Below, one piece after another: positions 1 to 6,953 of a stretch of DNA of 10,092 nucleotides. This DNA is from HyVt-560 sp964577195. Lineage in GTDB: Bacteria > Pseudomonadota > Gammaproteobacteria > UWMA-0217. Numbering within the stretch: position 1 is the first letter of the stretch; every line of letters starts with the position of its first letter. The notes beneath the pieces are model-generated. The model did no database searches. It saw nothing but the letters and a program-made list of their open reading frames with translations, and was not told the DNA's origin. Location of the stretch: NCBI GenBank assembly GCA_964577195.1, contig CAZNYF010000108.1, positions 1 through 10,092 of the forward strand. The letters run 5' to 3'. The position numbers and the translations under genes were made by a program.

Positions 1-1398
1 TTACTTACCCAGTCTTCGCTCGCGATCTTGTTCGTATTTTTGTCGAGGAGTGAGTTTGGTGCGCTTCTGTTTAGTCGCGTATGGATTCTCTCCGGTTTTA
101 AATTCCAGTCGAATCGGTGAACCAACAATTTTTAATTTATCGCGGAAAAAATTAATCAGATAGCGTTTGTAAACATCGGGTACAAATTTGGTTTGATTAC
201 CATGTAAGACAATGACAGGAGGTCGCCGACCGCCTTGATGGGCGTAACGGAGTTTGATACGTCGACCACGCACCAGCGGAGGCTGATGACGAGCAATCGC
301 CTCTTCCAGCAGTCGGGTCAAGACGGTGGTGGAGAGCTCTATTCTGGCAGAATTGTGGGCGCGCTTAACTGCATCATAAAGTAGTCCTACGTTCGAGCCA
401 TGCAGCGCCGAGATATTGAAACGCTCGGCAAAATCCAGAAACGGCAATTTTAGTTTGTACTGGGACATACGACTTTCACGCTCTTCCTTGGACAACCCAT
501 CCCATTTATTGAGCACCACAATAATTGCACGACCAGCGCGTAGCGCCATGCCGATGAGACTTACATCCTGATCTGTAATCGCTTCATGCATATCCAGAAC
601 GTTAATCACAACGTCAGCCTTTTCGATCGCATCCAGCGTTTTCACAACGCTAAATTTTTCTACGGTTTCCTTCACCTTGCCGCGACGACGCACGCCAGCG
701 GTATCAATTAGCGTATATTTTTGACCATCGCGCTCAAACGGAATGTAAATGCTATCGCGCGTGGTGCCCGGGATTTCGCTAACAACAACCCGGTTCTCGC
801 CCATAATGCGATTGACCAAGGTCGATTTCCCGACATTGGGACGGCCAATAAAAGCAATCCGGATATCTTTCCTGTCACGCTCGCTCTCATGAGCCTCTTC
901 GTTTTCATCCTGTGCATCTTCGCCCAACACTGCATGAATTAGTTGTGTCACGCCTCGGCCGTGCGAGCTGGCGATGGGTAACGGGCCATCAAACCCAAAC
1001 CCATAAAACTCCGTAAGCGCCTGATCTGCTGCGATTCCATCGGTTTTATTAACGGCGAGAAAAACCGGTTTTCCCACGCGGCGCAGCTCAGCACCGATCA
1101 CTTCATCAGCGGGAGTTAACCCGGCGCGGCCGTCTACCAGCCAGATGATCCGGTCGGCTTCGTCAATACCTAAACGGGTTTGGCCCATCATTAACTCGTT
1201 GAGCTGATCAGACTCATCGGTGATACCGCCGGTATCGATGACAAAATAGTTACCACCGAGTCGGCCAACGCCGTATTGTCGATCTCGCGTCAGGCCAGGA
1301 AAGTCAGCCACCAACGCATCTCTGCTGCGAGTCAGTTGATTAAATAAAGTGGATTTGCCGACATTGGGGCGGCCTACCAGAGCGATAACGGGTTTCAA
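1..1398 (-). CDS. der: Ribosome assembly GTPase Der (EngA)
   Basis: Essential GTPase that binds the 50S subunit and is needed for its maturation. The 465-residue protein shows the family's diagnostic tandem G domains. Domain 1 has G1 GRPNVGKS at 9-16, DTGG at 55-58 and NKTD at 117-120. An acidic linker (about 160-178) leads to domain 2, with GRPNVGKS at 185-192, DTAG at 232-235 and NKWD at 297-300. The rest, from about 355, is the KH-like domain ending in a basic tail. E. coli Der is slightly longer (490). The start is TTG (1396-1398): the product then begins MKPVIALVGRPN, as expected for the family, and no ATG or GTG lies in frame before the upstream stop near 1471. The Shine-Dalgarno is poor, which with TTG suggests modest translation. 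It is transcribed divergently from the mucD-like gene; downstream neighbours lie outside the window. The identification is secure. Confidence 0.98.
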   Translation of the reverse strand: MKPVIALVGRPNVGKSTLFNQLTRSRDALVADFPGLTRDRQYGVGRLGGNYFVIDTGGITDESDQLNELMMGQTRLGIDEADRIIWLVDGRAGLTPADEVIGAELRRVGKPVFLAVNKTDGIAADQALTEFYGFGFDGPLPIASSHGRGVTQLIHAVLGEDAQDENEEAHESERDRKDIRIAFIGRPNVGKSTLVNRIMGENRVVVSEIPGTTRDSIYIPFERDGQKYTLIDTAGVRRRGKVKETVEKFSVVKTLDAIEKADVVINVLDMHEAITDQDVSLIGMALRAGRAIIVVLNKWDGLSKEERESRMSQYKLKLPFLDFAERFNISALHGSNVGLLYDAVKRAHNSARIELSTTVLTRLLEEAIARHQPPLVRGRRIKLRYAHQGGRRPPVIVLHGNQTKFVPDVYKRYLINFFRDKLKIVGSPIRLEFKTGENPYATKQKRTKLTPRQKYEQDRERRLGK

Positions 1399-1427
1399 AG
1401 GAATCAGGGTTACTGGGTATAAATCGA

Positions 1428-1456
1428 AGTATGTATCAGAGAGCCGTATGGAGCAA
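1428..1456 (-). promoter_or_regulatory. Possible sigma-70 promoter for der
   Basis: On the minus strand, TTGCTC (1451-1456) and CATACT (1428-1433) are separated by 17 bp. They match the -35 and -10 consensus at 3 and 4 of 6 positions. Transcription would begin near 1421, giving a leader of about 23 nt before the TTG start. The match is weak and the call rests mainly on placement. Confidence 0.25.
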
Positions 1457-1513
1457 TCGTCTAAGCTAGATTAATGTGTGTAACTATGAATGATCATAAC
1501 AACGAGCTACCGA

Positions 1514-1543
1514 TTGGTATTCTAGCCACCGCATTGTCATAAT
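1514..1543 (+). promoter_or_regulatory. Possible sigma-70 promoter for the mucD-like gene
   Basis: TTGGTA (1514-1519, 4 of 6 matches) and CATAAT (1538-1543, 5 of 6 matches) are 18 bp apart on the plus strand. Transcription would begin around 1550 and leave a leader of about 69 nt before the ATG at 1619. It is the best-placed candidate in the 220-bp divergent region between der and the protease gene. I found no credible sigma-E type promoter there. Confidence 0.35.
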
Positions 1544-1618
1544 GGCGCGCTTCCAATGTAGCAGCACTCATTAATCACACTGATTCAATACGTAAATTTA
1601 GCGTTTCTGGAACTTATT

Positions 1619-3073
1619 ATGCATATGAACACCTACCTCCCCAGGCTTCTAGCCTCGCTATTTCTGTTCTGGATTACTGCCAGCCCAACTTTAGCCAGCG
1701 TCCAGGGGCTACCCGATTTCACCGGCATCGTTGAAGACAACGGCGCGGCTGTGGTTAATATCAGTACCACTTACAAAGTTAAGCCTCACGGAATGTCAGG
1801 CAATTTTGGGCCATCCGACTCCCCGGAGTCAGAGCTGCTCAACGAGTTTTTCCGCAAGTATCTGGAGCAACATCCAGACAGACAAAAATCGCCACACGGC
1901 TCACAACCCGACGATGATGACGAAGGCTTTGAATCCAATTCTCTCGGTTCTGGATTCATCATCTCCGCTGATGGCTATGTGGTCACTAACCATCACGTAA
2001 TCGTTGATGCCTCCGAGATTGTCGTCAGAATGAGCAATCGCAAAGAATTTATAGCAGAAGTGATCGGTTCAGATCCACGCTCCGATGTTGCGCTGCTAAA
2101 AATCGAAGCCACCGACTTACCGATATTAAAGCTCGGCAGTGCGGATAAACTCAAAGTCGGTGAATGGGTATTGGCGATAGGCTCACCTTTTAATTTCGAT
2201 CATTCAGTCACAGCTGGAATTATCAGCGCCAAAGGGCGTAGCCTGCCCTCGGAGCAATATGTACCCTTCCTGCAGACCGATGTAGCAATTAACCCCGGCA
2301 ATTCCGGTGGGCCATTGTTCAATCTTGATGGCGAAGTCGTCGGCATTAATTCTCAAATATACAGCCGCACCGGTGGATTTATGGGGGTGTCATTCGCGAT
2401 TCCAATTGAAGTCGCGATGGAAGTGGTCGAGCAGCTTAAACAGCATGGCAAGGTGACGCGCGGCTGGTTAGGCGTATACATTCAGGAAATCACCAGTGAT
2501 CTGGCCGAATCATTTGGCATGAAACGACCGCGTGGTGCGTTGGTTGCTCAGGTACTCAGCGAAAGTCCTGCTGAAAAGGCCGGGGTTGAAGTGGGCGATG
2601 TGTTACTCAGTTTTAATTCACATGGTCTCTCGCACTCAACAGACTTACCGCCGCTGGTTGGCCGCGTACCCATCGGCAATAAAGCCGTACTCAACCTACT
2701 ACGTGATGGCAAAGAAATGGCGCTTGATGTCATCATCGAAGCACTGCCTGATGAAGACAAGCTTGCTTCCAGCCGACGCAACACAGGTGAAAACAAACAG
2801 ACGCTTCTGGGTCTGGTCGTTAGCCCACTCACCGAGGAAATCAGGGAAAAAGCCAGCGTCTCTCGTGGTGTGATCGTTGATAAGGTCTCCTCAGGCCCAG
2901 CTAAAAAAGCAGGTATTCGCAGTGGCGATATTATTGTCTCGCTTAACAATCAATCTGTTAATGATGTCGAGGGTCTGGATAAAATCGTTAAGGAACTGCC
3001 GAAAGATCGCTCCATTGCAGTACTTGTCCAGCGCGATGGCTCACCCATGTTCTTACCGTTAAAACTTGAATAA
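1619..3073 (+). CDS. Periplasmic Do-family serine endoprotease (MucD/DegQ type)
   Basis: Envelope quality-control protease and chaperone of the HtrA/Do family, which degrades misfolded periplasmic proteins. The 484-residue product has an N-terminal signal peptide with hydrophobic core about 9-20 and probable cleavage after TLA (residue 26). The trypsin-like domain carries the full triad: His126 in TNHHV, Asp156 in RSDVALLKI and Ser229 in NPGNSGGPLF. Two PDZ domains follow, about 283-375 and 395-475. The acidic stretch DDDDE at 98-102 sits in the N-terminal loop before the protease core. Two ATGs (1619 and 1625) are possible; only a weak TGGA-type ribosome site precedes them. Sitting before lepA and lepB matches mucD of Pseudomonas, but the sigma-E/anti-sigma genes that precede mucD there are absent, der lying upstream instead. 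The family is certain; the choice among mucD, degQ and degP names is not. Confidence 0.95.
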   Translation: MHMNTYLPRLLASLFLFWITASPTLASVQGLPDFTGIVEDNGAAVVNISTTYKVKPHGMSGNFGPSDSPESELLNEFFRKYLEQHPDRQKSPHGSQPDDDDEGFESNSLGSGFIISADGYVVTNHHVIVDASEIVVRMSNRKEFIAEVIGSDPRSDVALLKIEATDLPILKLGSADKLKVGEWVLAIGSPFNFDHSVTAGIISAKGRSLPSEQYVPFLQTDVAINPGNSGGPLFNLDGEVVGINSQIYSRTGGFMGVSFAIPIEVAMEVVEQLKQHGKVTRGWLGVYIQEITSDLAESFGMKRPRGALVAQVLSESPAEKAGVEVGDVLLSFNSHGLSHSTDLPPLVGRVPIGNKAVLNLLRDGKEMALDVIIEALPDEDKLASSRRNTGENKQTLLGLVVSPLTEEIREKASVSRGVIVDKVSSGPAKKAGIRSGDIIVSLNNQSVNDVEGLDKIVKELPKDRSIAVLVQRDGSPMFLPLKLE

Positions 3074-3081
3074 TCATTCGA

Positions 3082-3336
3082 TTGGCGACTCGTTTTTTGA
3101 CAACACTAACCGTTTACTCCCGACTCTATTGTCACCTTTGTGAGGACATGTTGAACGCTTTAAAGCAACTCCAGGCGGCTCACCGCTTTGATCTGGAAAT
3201 CATCGATATTGATGAAGACACCACCCTGCGCGAACGCTTTAATGCCGATGTGCCTGTTGTCGCCCATGGTGAGCAAATCATTTGCAAGCATTTTTATGAC
3301 GAACAAGCGATAGCCGACGTTCTGCGATATGGATAA
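3082..3336 (+). CDS. Glutaredoxin-like small thiol-redox protein
   Basis: An 84-residue thioredoxin-fold protein of the glutaredoxin-like (DUF836) type, probably cytoplasmic. The pattern beta strand (LTVYSR), redox motif CHLC (Cys17-Cys20), helix, second strand (LEIIDID) and a cis-proline motif DVPVV (Pro58) fits the fold; a third cysteine is Cys68. The substrate is unknown. The start is inferred: TTG at 3082 or TTG at 3097 (giving MTTLTVYSR), because the frame has no ATG between the in-frame stop at 3067 and the redox motif. Neither has a clear Shine-Dalgarno. It begins 8 nt after the protease gene ends, and its last 8 nt overlap lepA, so it is probably translated from the same message and coupled to lepA. 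The family is well supported; the exact start is not. Confidence 0.88.
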   Translation: MATRFLTTLTVYSRLYCHLCEDMLNALKQLQAAHRFDLEIIDIDEDTTLRERFNADVPVVAHGEQIICKHFYDEQAIADVLRYG

Positions 3337-5128
3337 TCTTAAAAATATCCGTAATTTCTCGATTATTGCGCATATCGATCACGGAAAATCGACGCTTTCT
3401 GACCGTCTGATTCAAATTTGCGGTGGTCTCAGCGAACGGGAGATGGACAATCAGGTACTCGACTCAATGGATATTGAGCGCGAGCGTGGCATTACCATTA
3501 AGGCACAAAGTGTCTCTCTTGATTACACCGCTAAAGATGGTGAAACCTACCAGCTCAATTTTATCGACACCCCGGGGCATGTGGATTTTTCCTATGAAGT
3601 CTCGCGCTCGCTAACGGCTTGTGAAGGTGCGCTGCTGGTGGTTGATGCCTCACAAGGTGTGGAAGCCCAGACCGTCGCCAATTGCTACACCGCTCTGGAT
3701 CTGGATGTGAAAGTGGTCGCTATCCTCAACAAAATCGACCTGCCAGCCGCTGACCCAGATAAAGTCATCCAGGAAATCGAAGACGTCATTGGCATTGATG
3801 CGGATGGCGCACTCGGTGTCAGCGCAAAAACCGGTGAAGGCATTGAGGAGCTGCTTGAGCTGATTGTTGAGCGTTTTCCTGCACCGGTCGGAGATGCTGA
3901 GAAACCCACCAAGGCATTGATCATTGATTCCTGGTTCGACAATTATCTCGGCGTAGTATCACTGGTACGTGTGTTTCAAGGTAGCTTGAAGAAAAAGCAA
4001 AAGATCATGGCGATGTCGACCAAACAGGCTTATCAGATTGACAAGCTGGGTATCTTCACGCCCAAACCTCAAGACAGGGACATGCTTAATGTCGGCGAAG
4101 TGGGCTTTGTCATTGCCGGTATCAAGGACATCGATGCTGCCAGAGTTGGCGATACCTTCACCCTCGTCAATGATCCAGCAGACGAAGCAGTGCCCGGCTT
4201 TAAAGAAGTCCAGCCAAAAGTTTTTGCCGGTCTTTTTCCAGTCAGCTCTGATGATTACGAAGGTCTGCGCGATGCGCTCAACAAGCTGCGATTAAACGAT
4301 GCCTCCCTCAAGTACGAGCCAGAAACCTCGCAAGCGCTGGGCTTTGGCTTTCGCTGCGGCTTCCTCGGCATGTTACACATGGAGATCATCCAGGAGCGAT
4401 TGGAGCGCGAATACGATCTGGATCTGATTACCACTGCACCGACGGTGGTTTACCAAATTGAAAATACCAAGGGAGAAGTCTTTGAAGTCGACAATCCCAG
4501 CGACCTCCCCGCAGTGAATGAAATTACAGAAATCCGCGAACCCATCATCCTCGCCAACATCCTTGTTCCCCAAGAATACATCGGCGATGTCATGACACTG
4601 TGCATTAACAAACGCGGCGTGCAAAAAAAGATGCTGTATTTAGGGAACCAGGTCTCATTAGCGTACGAAATGCCCCTCAGTGAGGTAGTACTGGATTTCT
4701 TTGATCGGTTAAAATCTGTCAGTCGTGGATTTGCCTCATTTGATTATCATTTTGAGCGGTTTCAGAGCGCATCACTGGTCAAAGTTGATATTCTGATCAA
4801 TGGTGAGCGCGTCGATGCGTTAGCTGTCATTATTCATCAGGCAGCCAGCCAGTCGCGTGGTCGGGAATTAACCAGTAAAATGAAAGAGATTATTCCTCGA
4901 CAGATGTTTGATGTGGCAATACAGGCGGCGATTGGCAACCATGTGATTGCACGCTCAACCGTCAAGGCTTTACGCAAAAACGTCACCGCAAAATGCTATG
5001 GCGGTGATGTCTCACGAAAACGAAAGTTGCTGGAAAAGCAAAAAGCAGGTAAAAAGCGCATGAAGCGCGTTGGAAAGGTCGATATACCGCAGGAAGCATT
5101 TTTGGCTGTACTCAAGGTTGGCGATTAG
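3329..5128 (+). CDS. lepA: Elongation factor 4 (LepA)
   Basis: Ribosome-binding translational GTPase, reported to act in back-translocation and in 30S biogenesis or initiation. At 599 residues it has the same length as E. coli LepA. The G domain is intact: AHIDHGKST at 14-22, the switch I segment ERERGITIKAQ at 50-60, DTPGH at 80-84, NKID at 134-137 and SAK at 165-167. Domains resembling EF-G domains II, III and V follow, and the C-terminal domain specific to LepA is complete, with a lysine- and arginine-rich stretch at about 550-582. The ATG lies within the last codons of the glutaredoxin-like gene and has no strong ribosome site, so coupling to that gene is likely. lepB follows after 32 bp, as in E. 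coli and Pseudomonas. Confidence 0.98.
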   Translation: MDNLKNIRNFSIIAHIDHGKSTLSDRLIQICGGLSEREMDNQVLDSMDIERERGITIKAQSVSLDYTAKDGETYQLNFIDTPGHVDFSYEVSRSLTACEGALLVVDASQGVEAQTVANCYTALDLDVKVVAILNKIDLPAADPDKVIQEIEDVIGIDADGALGVSAKTGEGIEELLELIVERFPAPVGDAEKPTKALIIDSWFDNYLGVVSLVRVFQGSLKKKQKIMAMSTKQAYQIDKLGIFTPKPQDRDMLNVGEVGFVIAGIKDIDAARVGDTFTLVNDPADEAVPGFKEVQPKVFAGLFPVSSDDYEGLRDALNKLRLNDASLKYEPETSQALGFGFRCGFLGMLHMEIIQERLEREYDLDLITTAPTVVYQIENTKGEVFEVDNPSDLPAVNEITEIREPIILANILVPQEYIGDVMTLCINKRGVQKKMLYLGNQVSLAYEMPLSEVVLDFFDRLKSVSRGFASFDYHFERFQSASLVKVDILINGERVDALAVIIHQAASQSRGRELTSKMKEIIPRQMFDVAIQAAIGNHVIARSTVKALRKNVTAKCYGGDVSRKRKLLEKQKAGKKRMKRVGKVDIPQEAFLAVLKVGD

Positions 5129-5160
5129 TTTTAAACAATATATGGATACTGGGAATTTAA

Positions 5161-5993
5161 ATGCATTTTGATTTAGAGACTTTGCTGGTCATTGGTTCTG
5201 CCCTCACTGGATTGGTCTGGCTGTTGGATCTTGCCTGGTTACGCCCCCAGCGTCAGGCAGCTGCTGCTGTGCCCTCCAGCGCTCAGGCAGGAGTTTCTTC
5301 AACTCCCGCCGCTGAAACGAAATCAACCAACGCTGTCCATGAGCCGTGGTATATAGAATACTCGCGTTCATTCTTCCCCGTATTGCTGATAGTACTGGTA
5401 CTCAGAGCCTTCGTTGCCGAACCTTTTAGAATCCCCTCCGGCTCGATGATCCCGACATTACTGGTTGGTGATTTCATTCTGGTCAACAAATTTGCTTACG
5501 GCATCCGTTTGCCTGTAATCCACAACAAAATTCTCCCTACCGGTAAACCCGAGCGTGGTGATGTTGCGGTTTTTCGCTGGCCCCGTGATCCTAGCCTTGA
5601 TTACATCAAGCGCGTCATTGGCCTACCTGGCGATCGAATTAAATACGTCGATAAAAAACTCTACGTAAACGGTGAGCTTATCAACACAGACCTACTCGGA
5701 GCCTACGAAGGTAACGATCAGTACTCGAACAAAATGGAATTTGCATTGCAGGAAAATCTGCTTGGCGTTGAACACCAAATTCTCATCAATCGAAGTCGCC
5801 GCAATCTCGACTATATTGACGTTGTCCCCGAGGGGCATTACTTCGTCATGGGTGATAACCGAGATAATAGTAACGACAGCCGCTTCTGGGGATTTGTCCC
5901 TGAAGAAAATCTGGTTGGCCGCGCCTTATTCATCTGGATGAATTGGGACGCACCCAACAAGTCCGTCAATTTTAGTAGAATCGGGACTAAAAT
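5161..5993 (+). CDS. lepB: Signal peptidase I (LepB), 3' end lost in assembly gap
   Basis: Membrane serine protease that removes signal peptides from exported proteins. Visible are 277 residues: a first membrane segment at about 6-27, an Ala/Ser/Pro-rich cytoplasmic linker (about 30-60), a second membrane segment (about 70-86), then the periplasmic catalytic domain. The Ser-Lys dyad is present: Ser95 in PSGSMIPT, equivalent to E. coli Ser90, and Lys150 in DYIKRVIGLPGD, equivalent to Lys145. The conserved box GDNRDNSNDSRFWGF is at 231-245. The ATG at 5161 has a GGGA ribosome site about 6 nt upstream. The last visible residues, SRIGTK, resemble the extreme C-terminus of family members, so probably only a few codons and the stop lie in the N run. 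Nothing suggests that the gene is broken; the truncation is an assembly artefact. Confidence 0.97.
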
Positions 5994-6093
5994 NNNNNNN
6001 NNNNNNNNNNNNNNNNNNNNNNNNNNNNNNNNNNNNNNNNNNNNNNNNNNNNNNNNNNNNNNNNNNNNNNNNNNNNNNNNNNNNNNNNNNNNN
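5994..6093. other. Assembly gap (100 N)
   Basis: A run of exactly 100 N, the usual placeholder for a scaffold gap of unknown size, so the distance across it cannot be trusted. It must hold the 3' ends of two convergent genes, lepB from the left and the SGNH hydrolase from the right. It could hold more. Any reading frame crossing it is artificial. Confidence 0.98.
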
Positions 6094-6824
6094 GGTAGAT
6101 GCGGCTGCAGCGCGGCGAACCAACGCATCGCCATTTTTTCTTCTCCTTGATTGTTGGGGTGCCATTTATCGTAGTTATCCGTTTGCGCATCATAGCCGCT
6201 CGCTTGATCCACCAAAATCAGAGGTGACTGCGCGCTATCGTGGTCAACCGCCCAGTTTTCAAGCGCCGAGTTAAACACTGTCGTATCGACACCCCGTATC
6301 GGAATTATTTTTGCCAGCAAAAGAACAATCTCGGGATTATTAGCACGCAATTTTCTGACGATGCTCAGGAGTTCATCTAACGTGCTCTCCACACTTTGTC
6401 CACGATCAATATCGTTTGTACCTGCGTGAATCAGCGCAATATCGGCTTTGTAGCCCTTTAACCAAATCGCCAAACTTGCATCAATTTCCCCCGCTTCCCA
6501 GCCCCAATGCCCTTCGTGATCTTGGTCGAACCCCCGTAATTTTTTTGATACAGTGCTATTAAACACCTTTTCGCTACCCACAAAATCCACGGAATAACCC
6601 GCTTTCTTCAGCTTAAACCACAAACTGCGCCGGTAACTGGGATGCCCGTTGCCGCCTTGAGTAATCGAGTCACCGAGCGCGACTATTTTCACCGAGCCTT
6701 CGTCCACCAGCTCAACTGAATCTTTACCCGAGAGCCAAAGTGGAAATGCAATGAGCAAGATAATTGAGCCAGGAATCCAGAACTTACTAATGTGTTTTAA
6801 CATAAATTTTTGTAGCGGTACCAT
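6094..6824 (-). CDS. Membrane-anchored SGNH/GDSL hydrolase, CE3-like esterase; 3' end lost in gap
   Basis: Predicted serine esterase facing the periplasm; the substrate is unknown, with acetylated carbohydrate a plausible guess. Of 243 visible residues, about 15-32 form an uncleaved signal anchor or signal peptide. The SGNH blocks follow in order: GDSIT with nucleophile Ser53, a Gly-rich DHEGHWGWEAG stretch (102-112), GTND with Asn137 (135-138), and DKWHP with Asp219 and His222. The segments YRRSLWFKLKKAGYSVDFVG and DHEGHWGW look like carbohydrate esterase family 3 (acetylxylan esterases). The frame ends in WFAALQPHL, close to the usual domain end, so little is probably missing. The ATG at 6822-6824 is preceded by a strong GAGGGGAG ribosome site; Met8 is a weaker alternative. 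It is convergent with lepB and divergent from rnc, and interrupts an otherwise co-directional core cluster. The family is certain; the substrate is not. Confidence 0.92.
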
Positions 6825-6828
6825 ACCG

Positions 6829-6836
6829 CTCCCCTC
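6829..6836 (-). promoter_or_regulatory. Strong Shine-Dalgarno of the SGNH hydrolase
   Basis: On the minus strand GAGGGGAG ends 4 nt before the ATG at 6824. It is the clearest ribosome-binding site in the window and selects this start over the internal ATG at 6803. Confidence 0.65.
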
Positions 6837-6850
6837 GTTTGACTCGACTC

Positions 6851-6880
6851 ACTATAGATAGATTTTAAAAGGGTTGCCAA
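6851..6880 (-). promoter_or_regulatory. Likely sigma-70 promoter of the SGNH hydrolase
   Basis: On the minus strand, TTGGCA (6875-6880) and TATAGT (6851-6856) each match consensus at 5 of 6 positions, with an 18-bp spacer. Transcription would begin near 6844, about 20 nt before the ATG and just upstream of the Shine-Dalgarno. It is the best promoter match I found in the window. It suggests that the hydrolase is expressed on its own, independently of the flanking housekeeping genes. Confidence 0.55.
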
Positions 6881-6887
6881 ACTAGAT

Positions 6888-6911
6888 AGCTTTTACTTTG
6901 AGCGAAAAGCT
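6888..6911 (+). repeat. Inverted repeat in the rnc leader region
   Basis: AGCTTTT (6888-6894) and AAAAGCT (6905-6911) are perfect 7-bp complements around a 10-nt loop, extended by one T-G pair. The repeat lies 43 nt upstream of the rnc ATG. In RNA it would form a modest, AU-rich hairpin. It could be a regulatory leader structure, an operator or chance. Confidence 0.4.
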
Positions 6912-6953
6912 GGGGGCTAGATTTATCACGCCCTATCAAGCATAGTCACAACC

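Noticed and set aside
1490..1497. Palindrome ATGATCAT in the der-protease intergenic region
   Set aside because: An 8-bp palindrome is expected by chance and the flanks do not extend it.
1609..1632. GGAACTT just before the protease ATG, identical to a sigma-E -35 box
   Set aside because: The matching -10 box would fall inside the coding region and no TCTGA-like sequence is found at the right distance.
2548..2949. 133-codon open frame antisense to the protease gene
   Set aside because: Ser-rich low-complexity translation opposite the PDZ domains; a shadow frame.
5838..6093. Continuation of the minus-strand hydrolase frame across the N run into lepB
   Set aside because: The part beyond the gap is antisense to the conserved lepB C-terminal region and the joining residues are unknown bases. 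The hydrolase domain is already near its end at 6094.
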